Of a stretch of 64,000 bases of DNA, positions 53,748 to 62,294 are shown piece after piece. A model generated the notes under the pieces. The model did no database searches. It worked only from the letters and a program-made list of their open reading frames with translations, and was not told where the DNA came from. Positions within the stretch are counted from its first letter, which is position 1. Every line of letters begins with the position of its first letter. A program made the position numbers and the translations under genes. Origin of the DNA: Sodalis ligni (GTDB lineage Bacteria > Pseudomonadota > Gammaproteobacteria > Enterobacterales > Enterobacteriaceae); contig NZ_CP075169.1 of the NCBI RefSeq assembly GCF_016865525.2, positions 1,302,337 through 1,366,336 on the forward strand. The letters are read 5' to 3'.

Positions 53748-53790
53748 AATACCCCTTTAATTGTTATATGTAAACAATAAAAGGGGTATT
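53748..53790 (-). terminator. Terminator between the ANR gene and the phage repressor
   Basis: Arms AATACCCCTTTAATTGTT and AACAATAAAAGGGGTATT pair over ~18 bp with one mismatch. On the minus strand the stem is followed by TTTTTATTT, so it ends the leftward repressor transcript. Confidence 0.75.
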
Positions 53791-53885
53791 CGTTTCGAAG
53801 GGAAACCAGTTATTTGTTTTTCACGGCAGCTGATTTGTATGTTAAATCCAATGACCATCCCTGAAGCAGGACCCCGGGTCCTGGT

Positions 53886-54509
53886 TTAGCGTTTGCGGCG
53901 GAAAATCCGATGCTCAATCATCACGCCGATAATCTGCAAATCGATGTCGGCGCTGCGCAAAACCGGGTAATCGGGATTCAACGGCACCAGTTCGAATGAG
54001 CAAATACCGATGCCCAGAGGCCGAAATTTTTTAAACGTAGCGTCATAACCGTTATTTTTCGCCACCACGAATTCCCCCGGGGCGGGAGTCAGTTCCGGAT
54101 CGATAATCACAATGTCTCCCGGCTGGAATTCCGGCATCATGCTATCGCCGTCAATACGCAGTGCGAAGGCGTTTTCGGTGATGTCCGCGTCAGCCAAAAC
54201 ATACTCGTAGTTGCCTTCGATAGTGGTAATTTCGGACACCTCCGTTAGCGCTCCTGCCTGAACGTAACTCAATATAGGGATACGGCGCGTGCTGATTTCA
54301 GCCAGCGGCATGACGTTTTTGCCGTTCAGGAGCCAATCAGGACTGCAGTTCAGCGCCTTGGCCAGATCCAGCAGGTTTCGCGGGCGTTTGGTCCTGCCGC
54401 TTTCGATGGATTCAATGGCTTGCTGGCTCACTCCGGCAGCAGCGGCCACTCCTACCTGTGTCAAATTCAAGTCAATACGTCTGGCTTTAAAACGTGCAGC
54501 TAAAGACAT
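53886..54509 (-). CDS. Phage CI-like repressor with S24 peptidase domain
   Basis: A 207-residue repressor: N-terminal XRE HTH (LTQVGVAAAAGVSQQAIESI, residues ~16-35), linker, then a LexA/CI-like autoprotease. The cleavage site is the Ala85-Gly86 bond in YVQAGAL; the catalytic Ser123 is in GDSMMP and the Lys160 in ATFKKF. RecA-stimulated self-cleavage would link the locus to DNA damage. The ATG at 54509 has GGAGAG upstream and places the HTH at the normal distance; a longer frame to 54578 is not needed. Confidence 0.92.
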   Translation of the reverse strand: MSLAARFKARRIDLNLTQVGVAAAAGVSQQAIESIESGRTKRPRNLLDLAKALNCSPDWLLNGKNVMPLAEISTRRIPILSYVQAGALTEVSEITTIEGNYEYVLADADITENAFALRIDGDSMMPEFQPGDIVIIDPELTPAPGEFVVAKNNGYDATFKKFRPLGIGICSFELVPLNPDYPVLRSADIDLQIIGVMIEHRIFRRKR

Positions 54510-54599
54510 TCTGTCTCTCCATGAAATGAACTGAAAATCAGCTATAGCATTAAATACAATTTTAGTTGTGGTTGACAAACAATAATGTGGGTAGTTTAA

Positions 54600-54615
54600 T
54601 ACAATTAATATTGTA
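54600..54615. promoter_or_regulatory. Candidate repressor operator
   Basis: TACAAT-TAAT-ATTGTA, a 6-bp dyad between the divergent repressor and Q genes. A related, weaker ACAA-N6-TTGT dyad lies near 54555-54570. Likely repressor sites controlling the rightward promoter. Confidence 0.55.
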
Positions 54616-54663
54616 AATCCACGAATCTCTTTAGCAGTATTGTAAAATTCACCGGGGTCAAAA

Positions 54664-55095
54664 ATGAGAGATATTCAGCAGGTTCTGGAACGGTGGGGCG
54701 GCTGGGCCGCAAGCGATAACAGCGGCCTTGATTGGTCCCCCATCGCCGCCGGTTTTAAAGGACTGATGCCGTATCGCACGTCGCAACGTTTAAAATGCTG
54801 CGATAGCGACGGTTTGACCATCGATGCCTGCGTGCTGCATTTGCAGGCGATGCGTCAGCGCAAAGAGCTGGATCTGATCATGTTGTATTACGTCTACCGT
54901 ATGTCCAAACGGGAAATCGCGCGCCATTGGCGCATTGATGAAAAGATTATCCGTATCCAATTGCAGGTGGCCGAAGGGTTTGTGGCGGGCTGTCTGGCAA
55001 TGCTGGACGTGCAACTGGATATGGATGCGCAAGTCAAAACCTATGAGAAAGAAAAGGTTAACGCGGTCCGCAAAACCCATGCTAGCATGTTCTAA
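54664..55095 (+). CDS. Phage antitermination protein Q
   Basis: A 143-residue protein of the PF06530 Q family: MRDIQQVLERWGGWAASDNS start, WSPIAAGFKGLMP, then a C-terminal helix-turn-helix (MSKREIARHWRIDEKIIRIQ). It binds near the late promoter and lets RNA polymerase read through terminators into the lysis and tail genes. Four terminators follow directly (55112-55431), as expected for a Q-controlled late operon. It lies divergently from the repressor, replacing the usual cro/replication segment. Confidence 0.9.
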   Translation: MRDIQQVLERWGGWAASDNSGLDWSPIAAGFKGLMPYRTSQRLKCCDSDGLTIDACVLHLQAMRQRKELDLIMLYYVYRMSKREIARHWRIDEKIIRIQLQVAEGFVAGCLAMLDVQLDMDAQVKTYEKEKVNAVRKTHASMF

Positions 55096-55111
55096 GTGGT
55101 TTTTACGACCG

Positions 55112-55145
55112 GCAAAAGACCCCGCCTTGGCGGGGTCTTTGCTTA
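55112..55145 (+). terminator. Intrinsic terminator after Q
   Basis: AAAGACCCCG-CCTTGG-CGGGGTCTTT followed by GCTTATT: a perfect 10-bp stem, first of a series. Confidence 0.85.
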
Positions 55146-55196
55146 TTGACAAAGTGTCCCGCCTTATTGAATCCGAGCATGTTTGTCAGTAATCTG

Positions 55197-55221
55197 AGAC
55201 CTCGCCTTGACGGGGTCTTGG
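55197..55221 (+). terminator. Degenerate terminator-like stem
   Basis: GAGACCTCG-CCTTGA-CGGGGTCTTGG, the same stem with mismatches, followed downstream by a T-run. A copy of the preceding element. Confidence 0.45.
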
Positions 55222-55348
55222 CAATAATTTTTTCTGAAAAAAAAAGCTTGTGCGGTCCGCAAAACCCGTGATAGAGTGCAATCACTGGTTATTTAGACAT
55301 TATTAAACGTGATTTACAAAACGTACTAGCCAAACATATTTGAACGGC

Positions 55349-55380
55349 AAAAGACCTCGCTTCGGCGGGGTCTTTTCGTT
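55349..55380 (+). terminator. Intrinsic terminator, third of the series
   Basis: AAAAGACCTCGC-TTCG-GCGGGGTCTTTT followed by CGTTTCT. The stem tolerates one T/G mismatch. Confidence 0.75.
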
Positions 55381-55394
55381 TCTGTCTCTGTTAT

Positions 55395-55431
55395 CAAGCC
55401 TGTCGGAGGTGTTCCTCCGGCGGGCTTTTTT
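55395..55431 (+). terminator. Intrinsic terminator before the holin gene
   Basis: AAGCCTGTCGGAGG-TGTT-CCTCCGGCGGGCTT followed by a run of T. Located 45 bases upstream of the holin start, so late expression needs antitermination. Confidence 0.85.
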
Positions 55432-55479
55432 ATTCTCTTTTTTCACCCGGCACCGACCTTGAACTTCAGGCAGTGGGAC

Positions 55480-55806
55480 ATGCAACTCATGGAACAAAAA
55501 TCAGATATCGCGACGCACGGCGGGGCATTGGTCACGCTGTTATCAAGCCTGATGGGACTCTCCACCTTGGAACTCGTTTACCTCGTTATTGCCGTTATCG
55601 GCGCGGTTATCTCGCTGCTCGGCTACCTGGATAAACGAAAAACCGAACGGCTCAATCGCCAGCTGGCCCGTGAGCGGCTGACGTTCGATTGGGAAAGAAC
55701 CAAAGCCATCGTTGAATTTTTGCAGGGATCGCCTTCTCACGATATCAGCCAGGCCGGCGAGGTGGTTCAGAAAGTAAACAACGTGCTTAAAGAGACGGAG
55801 CATTAG
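55480..55806 (+). CDS. Phage holin-like membrane protein
   Basis: About 108 residues. A hydrophobic segment (residues ~15-50, [20 protein letters not shown] then [14 protein letters not shown]) forms one or two membrane helices, followed by a charged cytoplasmic tail rich in Arg/Lys/Glu. Its position directly before the endolysin supports a holin or pinholin. Start may be 55480 or the nearby ATG 55489. No exact holin family assigned. Confidence 0.75.
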   Translation: MQLMEQKSDIATHGGALVTLLSSLMGLSTLELVYLVIAVIGAVISLLGYLDKRKTERLNRQLARERLTFDWERTKAIVEFLQGSPSHDISQAGEVVQKVNNVLKETEH

Positions 55807-55807
55807 C

Positions 55808-56302
55808 ATGGCGATGTCTCCCGCGTTACGCAAAAGCATCATCGCCGCCCTCAGCGGCGGGGCGATGACCATCGCGGTGGCGCTGCTGGGCGGTCCCAAC
55901 GGCCTTGAGGGGCGGCAATACCTGCCCTACCAGGATGTGGCCGGTATCTGGACCGTCTGCGACGGCCATACCGGACCGGATATTATCAAGGGCCGGCGCT
56001 ATACCGATGCCGAATGCGACGCACTGCTGGCAAAAGACCTGGCGCCGGTGAAAAAAGCCGTTGATACGGCGGTAAAAGTTCCGATAAAAGACAGCACCCG
56101 CGCCGCGCTTTATTCCTTTACCTATAACGTAGGGACCACGGCGTTTCGTCACTCCTCTTTGCTGCGCAAGCTTAACGCCGGCGACATCCTCGGGGCATGC
56201 CAGGCGCTGCGCCAGTGGATCTATGCCGGTAACAGGGTTTGGAAGGGGCTGATGCAACGGCGCGAAATTGAAACTGACGTCTGTACCTGGGGAGGCGTAT
56301 GA
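55808..56302 (+). CDS. SAR endolysin, GH24 lysozyme
   Basis: A 164-residue muramidase of the R21/P21 type. The N-terminal helix ([19 protein letters not shown]) is a signal-arrest-release anchor. The catalytic triad E34-x8-D43-x5-T49 is in [17 protein letters not shown], exactly spaced as in R21. [13 protein letters not shown] and [11 protein letters not shown] are typical. It cuts peptidoglycan once released from the membrane. Starts one base after the holin stop. Confidence 0.93.
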   Translation: MAMSPALRKSIIAALSGGAMTIAVALLGGPNGLEGRQYLPYQDVAGIWTVCDGHTGPDIIKGRRYTDAECDALLAKDLAPVKKAVDTAVKVPIKDSTRAALYSFTYNVGTTAFRHSSLLRKLNAGDILGACQALRQWIYAGNRVWKGLMQRREIETDVCTWGGV

Positions 56303-56385
56303 ACCTGTTGATTACCGAGGCCCCCCGGCGGGTTTTCGCCGGCGGGTAAGGATCGCTGAAAGCCGACGGCGGGAGCACGGCGCCT

Positions 56386-56805
56386 ATGAGCAATAAAATC
56401 GCCGTTATCCTGGCCGCCGTGGTCGTGCTGCTGCTCGGCGCCACGATGTACCTGTCATTGCATTATTACGGCAAGTACCAGGCTCAAGTGACCGCCAATT
56501 CCGCACTGGCGCAGGAAAACAAGGCGGCTGACGCAGCCATGCAAAGCCAAAACCATCTTATCACAATCTTTAATACTCTCGCCGGGACCACCCTCAATGC
56601 GCAAGCCAACAATACCGCTGCCGGCCAGGACCGGGAAGTGGTTATCCAAACGGTCATCAAGACCGAGCCCTGCGCTGGGACTGTCGTTCCTGCTGCTGCT
56701 GGCAACGTCCTGCTCGACCACTACCACCAGCTACGTGAAAGTACCGACGGTGCCCCTGCCGGCCAGCCTGACGGCCCCATGTCCGCCGTCGCCGCCGCCA
56801 AATGA
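56386..56805 (+). CDS. Rz inner-membrane spanin
   Basis: A 139-residue i-spanin: one N-terminal membrane helix (IAVILAAVVVLLLGATMYL) followed by a periplasmic coiled-coil region (ALAQENKAADAAMQSQNHLI). With Rz1 it fuses inner and outer membranes at the end of lysis. The Rz1 gene lies inside and beyond it in the +1 frame. Confidence 0.85.
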   Translation: MSNKIAVILAAVVVLLLGATMYLSLHYYGKYQAQVTANSALAQENKAADAAMQSQNHLITIFNTLAGTTLNAQANNTAAGQDREVVIQTVIKTEPCAGTVVPAAAGNVLLDHYHQLRESTDGAPAGQPDGPMSAVAAAK

Positions 56806-56920
56806 CCCTTTGACCTACGGCGCCGCGTTGGCCTGGGACGAACTGTTGCTCACCGACCTGCAAAATTGCAATGAGCAATTATCCGCCATTCGGCAAATCG
56901 AAATCGAGAGACAGAAATAG
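56597..56920 (+). CDS. Rz1 outer-membrane spanin lipoprotein
   Basis: A 107-residue ORF in the +1 frame relative to Rz, overlapping its last 209 bases. A hydrophobic LGLSFLLLLATSC gives the lipobox (ATSC), followed by a Pro/Thr-rich mature part (VPTVPLPASL and PPSPPPNDPL), which is the Rz1 hallmark. Start at ATG 56597 leaves a long basic N-terminus, so the true start might be later at a non-ATG codon. It extends past the Rz stop, unlike the fully nested lambda arrangement. Confidence 0.85.
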   Translation: MRKPTIPLPARTGKWLSKRSSRPSPALGLSFLLLLATSCSTTTTSYVKVPTVPLPASLTAPCPPSPPPNDPLTYGAALAWDELLLTDLQNCNEQLSAIRQIEIERQK

Positions 56921-56965
56921 GGCCCCTCAAACCGGCTTTGGCCGACCTAAACAGGAGGTGAAACA

Positions 56966-57514
56966 TTGGGCAACAACAGCAGTACCGAAAGCGGCTGGCT
57001 GGTGCCGCTGGGCAACGGCCCCGATTATGACGCAACCCTTGAAAACCAGTTAAGCAGCTGGGTGACGGGGCTCACCGGGCTGACGGACGGGTATGTGGTT
57101 TCCCGCTGGCAGCCCAATCAGGCGCCGGCGTTCGCGGCGGATATCAACTGGTGCGCTTTCGGCATTTCGGAAATCAGCCAGGACGACAGTCAGGCGTTCG
57201 TAGATCAGACCGACAGCAGCACTCAGCTATGGCGGCATGAAGTGATAAGTCTCCAGACGTCGTTTTACGGACCGGGCGGCCAGCAGCTGATCAGCCAGTT
57301 CCGCGACGGTATGGCGGTGAATCAGAACAACGACGAACTCAATGCACAAGGCCTGTCATTAACCGATTACAGCGCCATCAAATCCAACCCCGAACTTATC
57401 GATACACAGTGGACGCGCCGTTATGACATGACGGTGCGCCTGCGTCGCAAGGTCGTACGAGAATACGGCGTTAATTCGCTGGTGGACACACCAGTATCAT
57501 TCTTTGGAGAATAA
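56966..57514 (+). CDS. Phage neck/tail terminator protein
   Basis: A 182-residue structural protein resembling the neck-terminator family that caps phage tails. It has DGYVVSRWQPNQAPAF near residue 45 and RRYDMTVRLRRKVVREYGV near the C-terminus. The start is a TTG at 56966, supported by a strong AGGAGGTG at 56953-56960, and no ATG is suitably placed. Being the first structural gene after the lysis cassette, with no head gene before it, supports a headless particle. Confidence 0.75.
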   Translation: MGNNSSTESGWLVPLGNGPDYDATLENQLSSWVTGLTGLTDGYVVSRWQPNQAPAFAADINWCAFGISEISQDDSQAFVDQTDSSTQLWRHEVISLQTSFYGPGGQQLISQFRDGMAVNQNNDELNAQGLSLTDYSAIKSNPELIDTQWTRRYDMTVRLRRKVVREYGVNSLVDTPVSFFGE

Positions 57515-57517
57515 CTT

Positions 57518-58663
57518 ATGGCACAGGGATTACCTGTATCCAACGTGGTCAACGTTGATATCATCATGTCGCCCACAGCGGCATCCGGCCGCAACTTCGG
57601 CGCGTTGCTTATCCTCGGCACCTCGACCGTTATACCGACAACCGAGCGTCTGCGTCTGTATGCCGGTATTGATGATATCGGCACGGATTTCGGCGTCAGC
57701 AGCCCGGAATATGAAGCGGCGTCGATTTTCTTTTCCCAATCGCCGAATCCCACCCAGGTCTATATCGGCCGCTGGGCCAAAACCCTGGCCACCGGGGAAA
57801 CCGGCACGGCCGAAACCTTGGCCGCGGCGGTGAATGCTTGCCTGGAATACACCAACTGGTATGGCCTGGCGGTAGCGGACGATGCGGATCTCGTCGATGG
57901 GGATGTTATCAGCGTCGCCGCCGCCATCGAGGCTTCCTCCCTCAGCCATATTTTCGCCGTCACCACCGGCGACGCTATGACATTGAGCGCCACTTCCAGT
58001 GCCGATCTGGCCGCCAAGCTCAAGGCCGCGTCTTACAGCCGCACCTTCGTGCAATACTCCACCTCGAGCAAATATGCCGCGCTGTCGGCGTTTGGCCGGG
58101 CGTTCACCGTGGATTTCACCGGCAGCAACACCACCATTACGCTGAAATTCAAAACCGAACCGGGCGTCACCTACGAAACCCTCACCCTGTCACAGGCGGC
58201 GGCGGTGGACGGCAAGAACGCCAACGTCTATGTCTACTACGCCAATGATACGGCGATTTTGCAACAGGGGGTCATGGCCAACGGCGACTTCTTCGATGAA
58301 CGCCAGGGACTGGACTGGCTGCAAAACTACGTCCAGACCAATCTCTACAATCTGCTTTACACCACCACCACCAAAATCCCGCAAACCGATGCCGGGGTCA
58401 CGCGTCTGCTCACCAACGTCGAGGCGTCCATGGATCAGTCGGTCACCAACGGCCTGGTGGCGCCGGGGGTATGGAATGGCGGCGATATCGGTCAGCTGGC
58501 GGCGGGGGACACTCTCACCAAAGGTTACTACGTCTATGCGGCGCCTATCGCCGACCAGGCGCAGTCCGATCGCGAGGCACGCAAGGCGCCGCTTATCCAG
58601 GTGGCCTGCAAGCTGGCGGGTGCGGTGCATTATGCCGATGTTCAAATCAATGTGGTTCGTTAA
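57518..58663 (+). CDS. Tail sheath-like protein (DUF3383)
   Basis: A 381-residue protein of the DUF3383 group, found in myovirus tail modules at the sheath position. It begins [20 protein letters not shown], and has [17 protein letters not shown] in the first third and [20 protein letters not shown] at the end. Contractile sheath monomers would surround the tube encoded next. Starts 3 bases after the preceding stop. Confidence 0.88.
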   Translation: MAQGLPVSNVVNVDIIMSPTAASGRNFGALLILGTSTVIPTTERLRLYAGIDDIGTDFGVSSPEYEAASIFFSQSPNPTQVYIGRWAKTLATGETGTAETLAAAVNACLEYTNWYGLAVADDADLVDGDVISVAAAIEASSLSHIFAVTTGDAMTLSATSSADLAAKLKAASYSRTFVQYSTSSKYAALSAFGRAFTVDFTGSNTTITLKFKTEPGVTYETLTLSQAAAVDGKNANVYVYYANDTAILQQGVMANGDFFDERQGLDWLQNYVQTNLYNLLYTTTTKIPQTDAGVTRLLTNVEASMDQSVTNGLVAPGVWNGGDIGQLAAGDTLTKGYYVYAAPIADQAQSDREARKAPLIQVACKLAGAVHYADVQINVVR

Positions 58664-58673
58664 GGAGTAATTC

Positions 58674-59114
58674 ATGGCAACTTATAGTTTTTCCGATGTC
58701 AGCGCCTCTTTGTCCGGCCTGACCGGCGTTATCGATCTGGGCTACGGCTCCGCCAACGCATCAGAAGGCATCACCGTGACGATGCCCGCCGCCGTGAATA
58801 CCGTCACCGTCGGCGCCGACGGTGAAGTCATGCACAGCCTGAGTCCGAATAAATCAGGCACCATCCAGGTAACGTTGCTGAAAACCTCGCCGGTGAATAA
58901 AAAACTGTCCCTGGCCTACAACGCCCAGACCTTATCCTCGGCGGCCTGGGGCAATAACGTTATCGTCCTGCGCAACCATGCTTCCGGCGACATCACCACC
59001 GCCCGTTCCGTGGCGTTCAACGCGGTACCCAACAATACCAACGCGACGGACGGCGGTACTATGACCTGGACATTCGCCTGCGGCAAAATCGATCAGGTGC
59101 TCGGGGAGTTCTAA
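58674..59114 (+). CDS. Tail tube protein (DUF3277)
   Basis: A 146-residue protein with the DUF3277 pattern: MATYSFSDVSASLSGLTGVI and later SLSPNKSGTIQVTLLKTS, the typical beta-rich tube subunit. The spacing after the sheath gene (10 bases) and the size match inner tail tubes. Confidence 0.87.
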   Translation: MATYSFSDVSASLSGLTGVIDLGYGSANASEGITVTMPAAVNTVTVGADGEVMHSLSPNKSGTIQVTLLKTSPVNKKLSLAYNAQTLSSAAWGNNVIVLRNHASGDITTARSVAFNAVPNNTNATDGGTMTWTFACGKIDQVLGEF

Positions 59115-59117
59115 GCA

Positions 59118-59522
59118 ATGGAATTTGAACTGAAAGGCAATCAGTACCGCACGTCCGCCTTGGACGTGTTCCACCAGCTCAAGGTATCCCGCAAATTATT
59201 GCCGGTGATAGCGGATATGCTGGGAGAACTGAAAAACGGTGAAACCAGTCTGCTGGACGCCCTGCCGAAAATCGCTCAAACCATTGCCGCCCTGAAAGAC
59301 GAAGACTGCGACGCCATTCTGTTTCCCTGCCTGGCGGTTGCCAGGCGTAAACAGGGCAGCCATTGGGCTCCGGTGTTCGACCCATCGTCGGACACCCTGA
59401 TGTTTGATGATCTGGAACTGATGGATGTGTTGCATATCGTCGCTAACGTGGTGGGGGAATCGCTGGGAAATTTTTTTCACGATCTCCCCGGCAGCGTGAC
59501 GGCGGCCCCGTCGCCGCTATAA
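59118..59522 (+). CDS. Tail assembly chaperone, zero-frame product
   Basis: A 134-residue protein (MEFELKGNQYRTSALDVFHQ) located between tube and tape-measure genes, the fixed place of tail assembly chaperones. Its 3' part contains a slippery heptamer (A AAT TTT at 59468-59474), and a -1 frame stays open well beyond the stop at 59522. It would bind the tape measure during tail assembly. Confidence 0.8.
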   Translation: MEFELKGNQYRTSALDVFHQLKVSRKLLPVIADMLGELKNGETSLLDALPKIAQTIAALKDEDCDAILFPCLAVARRKQGSHWAPVFDPSSDTLMFDDLELMDVLHIVANVVGESLGNFFHDLPGSVTAAPSPL

Positions 59523-59710
59523 CGCTGGACAGCCTGCCGGGCGGAGAAGAGTTTATTCTCCGCCCTGTCAAGGCGGGACTGACCACCATGGGTGAGATCA
59601 AAAGCGGCGCCATTGATCTGTGCGATATCGCCATGTTGAACGATTATCTCGATCTGGTGGAAGACAATAATGCGCGGATAGCGCGCTGGAGGCAGGCAAA
59701 TGAACGCTGA
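59118..59710 (+). CDS. Tail assembly chaperone, -1 frameshift extended product
   Basis: If ribosomes slip back one base at 59468-59474, the protein continues in the -1 frame as NFFSRSPRQRDGGPVAAITL and on through LPGGEEFILRPVKAGLTTMG to a stop at 59710, about 197 residues in total. The downstream segment resembles the small protein that usually follows the chaperone in related phages, and it has no strong ribosome-binding site of its own. This is the gpG/gpGT arrangement. Confidence 0.7.
59468..59474 (+). other. Slippery heptamer for -1 ribosomal frameshifting
   Basis: A AAT TTT in the reading frame (X XXY YYZ form), followed by four more T, 48 bases before the zero-frame stop. Confidence 0.7.
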
Positions 59711-61265
59711 AATCATCAAGGATTTTTTGGCCGGTCTGGGGTTTCAACCGAATGCCGATGAGAGTCTGGATACCCTTGGGTTCATGATAACCCGTAATAT
59801 CGCCAGCCTTGGCCGGGCTGCCGACGCAACGGTGCTCTCGATGGGACGTTTTATCGGGCGCCTGGCCAATGGATTGGACAGTTTTTCCATACCCCCCCTC
59901 GGGGGGGCTTTTAGCGCCAATGCCGCGACGCCGGCAACGGGTGCGGCCACGTCTTTGACCGGCTTGGCCGGCCTGACCGGCAGTCTGGCGGGATTGAATC
60001 GGGCTTTACAGGGGCCGTCGGTCCAGGCGGCAACCATGCTGGCGCCGACACTGTCTTTTGCCCAGGATACCGGGCAATCCGGTACGGTAAAGCAGAGCGG
60101 CCTGGGCAGTTGGGAGGTGGTTATTACCAACGCAGGGACATCGTTATCGCGCCTGTTGAGCGTGACGGGGGCAAGTTTGCCGCAACCAGATACGGGGAGT
60201 GGGACGACGGATGGTCTGCAGGCCGGGAAAAGCCGTACTGGCCGCCCTTTGGCCGGATATTCCCGCTATCAGGTTTTGAACAGTGGCCGCAGCAAGGCTC
60301 CCAATGCCGGCAATGATAATGGAATGGGGAGTGGCGTTCCGGCGGCGCGGAACGGCATATCGTCGCCCCCGGGGGCCGAAGCTTCCGGAGTCAACGGGAC
60401 TTCTGTCGCCCCGAATAATGCCTCGGATATCGCCGGGCATAGCGCTGCCTCCAGCGATAAGCCTGCTGTCGTCGCTCATCATCAGCTGACTTCCGCTGGC
60501 GATACTGTGCGAGCCGTTGCCGGATTGTCCGCGATGGGTAGTTACCTTATCAATATCGTCAAGGGATTGGTTGGAACCATGGGGCGGCCTTTGCCGTTTG
60601 GGCATAACGGCAACCAAAACCGCGGCGGCTCAACCAAACCCGCCTCGGGGTCCGGCGATAATATATCGAACGCGAATATCAACCCGGTATCCGCCGTTAC
60701 ATCAGCGGATGTCCGGCAAGCCACCGCCCATAAGGCCTTTAGCTCTGCACGGCAAACCGGCAATCAGCCTGACCTCGTCCCACAGCCTGCGGCGAGCGGA
60801 CAGGGCGGCGGGGCTTTTTTACAGGCGCTGCTTGAGGGCTCCGGGGCCAAGGTCCGTCAGTTGGCAAACCAGAACAAAGCCGGCGGCGCCGAAACGCTCC
60901 TGAACAGCGACATGTCCGACGACGGCGGGCAAACGGCCTTGTACAGCTCCGGAACCGGTGGTGCCCTGGGCAGCCTCGCCAAACGATTCAGCGTCAATCC
61001 GACGGCATTGCTGAATATCGCCGCTCCCCGGCTCTCGGCATCCCTCATGGGGGGAGCTGGCCAATGGGAACCGGGCCGGAGCCCCTATGCCAATGCACCG
61101 ATGGGAAGCGCCGGCGCGGCGGCGGGGGCCGCTACCCTGAACCAGACCACCAATATCACGGTCAACGGCGCAGTGTCGCCCAGCGAGACGGCCAAAACCA
61201 TCGCGGATCGGCAAATCAGCGTCAACGCGACCCTGACCCAACTACTTTCCCCAAAGGCGCGATAA
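59700..61265 (+). CDS. Tail tape-measure protein
   Basis: A 521-residue protein, low complexity and Gly/Ala/Ser-rich in the middle, with hydrophobic segments around LTGLAGLTGSLAGLN and YLINIVKGLVGTM. The end (NQTTNITVNGAVSPSETAKT) is typical for tape measures. Start overlaps the chaperone extension by 11 bases. At the family rule of about 1.5 angstroms per residue it would set a tail of roughly 80 nm, short but in the range of contractile tails and tailocins. Confidence 0.78.
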   Translation: MNAEIIKDFLAGLGFQPNADESLDTLGFMITRNIASLGRAADATVLSMGRFIGRLANGLDSFSIPPLGGAFSANAATPATGAATSLTGLAGLTGSLAGLNRALQGPSVQAATMLAPTLSFAQDTGQSGTVKQSGLGSWEVVITNAGTSLSRLLSVTGASLPQPDTGSGTTDGLQAGKSRTGRPLAGYSRYQVLNSGRSKAPNAGNDNGMGSGVPAARNGISSPPGAEASGVNGTSVAPNNASDIAGHSAASSDKPAVVAHHQLTSAGDTVRAVAGLSAMGSYLINIVKGLVGTMGRPLPFGHNGNQNRGGSTKPASGSGDNISNANINPVSAVTSADVRQATAHKAFSSARQTGNQPDLVPQPAASGQGGGAFLQALLEGSGAKVRQLANQNKAGGAETLLNSDMSDDGGQTALYSSGTGGALGSLAKRFSVNPTALLNIAAPRLSASLMGGAGQWEPGRSPYANAPMGSAGAAAGAATLNQTTNITVNGAVSPSETAKTIADRQISVNATLTQLLSPKAR

Positions 61266-61865
61266 ATGGATATTCTTTCAGCCCTGTTCCAGCAAAACTC
61301 GCGGCATTTCGGCCAGGGAACGACGCTGCTTATTCCAAGCGTAGTGGTGTCGGAAGTCCATAAGGATAGCCTGACCGTTACGGCGTATCCGGTGGAGAGT
61401 GGCGCCACCATCAGCGACCACGCCTATATGCCGCCGGCGACGGTAACCATGATCCTGGGTTTTGCCGGCGGCGGCGCGTTGCTTGACCAGTCCATCACCA
61501 GTGCGATAACAAAAACCATCGGCCAAACCACGCCCCTTGAACTCAGTCCGCAGGACACTTATAAGCAAATATTGGGCTTGCTTACCTCTCGAACCCTTAT
61601 CGAGGTCACCACCGGCAAGCGGCAATACAGCAATATGCTGATTACGTCCATCGAGGTGGATACCAGTGTCGCGACGGAATACGTTTTGTCCTGCACGTTG
61701 ACGATGACCCAGGTCGTTATCACCACGACTGATACGACCAAGGCCGCTTTGAAAGTCAATATGGCCAACACCTTAAGCACCTCGGCAGTGGCGAATACCG
61801 GAAAGAAAACACCGACAACACCCGCTAATCCCACGGTGGCGGCGGGTAATATTGCCGCCAATTGA
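61266..61865 (+). CDS. Phage tail/baseplate protein
   Basis: A 199-residue protein directly after the tape measure (no gap). It contains beta-rich ATEYVLSCTLTMTQVVITTT and a Thr/Ala-rich tail. Position matches distal-tail or baseplate hub-associated proteins of the same phage group. I cannot name the family with certainty. Confidence 0.65.
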   Translation: MDILSALFQQNSRHFGQGTTLLIPSVVVSEVHKDSLTVTAYPVESGATISDHAYMPPATVTMILGFAGGGALLDQSITSAITKTIGQTTPLELSPQDTYKQILGLLTSRTLIEVTTGKRQYSNMLITSIEVDTSVATEYVLSCTLTMTQVVITTTDTTKAALKVNMANTLSTSAVANTGKKTPTTPANPTVAAGNIAAN

Positions 61866-61907
61866 TTTTCAAACCTCGATATTCTTTATTTTATTCGGCG
61901 GTACATC

Positions 61908-62222
61908 ATGGCTATCCAAGAAATACCCCTTACAGCGGATAATCAGACCTTCTATATCAAGCTGGCAGGGACCTTATACAAAATGACCTTATTGTGGCGG
62001 GACAGCGCCGGCTGGATATTGGATATCGCCGATTCCGCGAGTAATGCCTTGATTCAAGGCATTCCCCTGGTGATTAACGTCGATTTATTGGCGCAATACG
62101 CCTACCTGGGCTTTAACGGTCAACTGATGGTTATGCTGGATGACGATGATACCAGTCTGCCGACCATAACCGGCCTGGGAAGCACCAGTCATGTCTATTT
62201 TATTACCGCGTCATCGTCATGA
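61908..62222 (+). CDS. Baseplate plug-like protein
   Basis: A 104-residue beta-rich protein (MAIQEIPLTADNQTFYIKLA). It resembles the small baseplate plug family found between the hub and gp27-like genes in related contractile tails: FYIKLAGTLYKMTLLWRDSA and LVINVDLLAQYAYL are typical. A terminator follows. Confidence 0.75.
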   Translation: MAIQEIPLTADNQTFYIKLAGTLYKMTLLWRDSAGWILDIADSASNALIQGIPLVINVDLLAQYAYLGFNGQLMVMLDDDDTSLPTITGLGSTSHVYFITASSS

Positions 62223-62260
62223 TTTTTATTTCCGGTTCTAGCCACGAAATATCTGAATGA

Positions 62261-62283
62261 ACCTCGCCCCGGCGGGTTTTTTT
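62261..62283 (+). terminator. Intrinsic terminator inside the tail operon
   Basis: CCTCGCC-CCGGCGGG followed by seven T. It sits 12 bases before the next gene and would need antitermination to be passed. Confidence 0.65.
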
Positions 62284-62294
62284 ATGGGTGAAAT

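Noticed and set aside
53449..54663. Phage integrase or attachment site at the left edge of the tail locus
   Set aside because: No integrase-like ORF, tRNA gene or matching direct repeat is visible there.
60144..60617. 157-codon antisense ORF in the tape-measure gene
   Set aside because: Shadow of a Gly/Ser-rich coding region.
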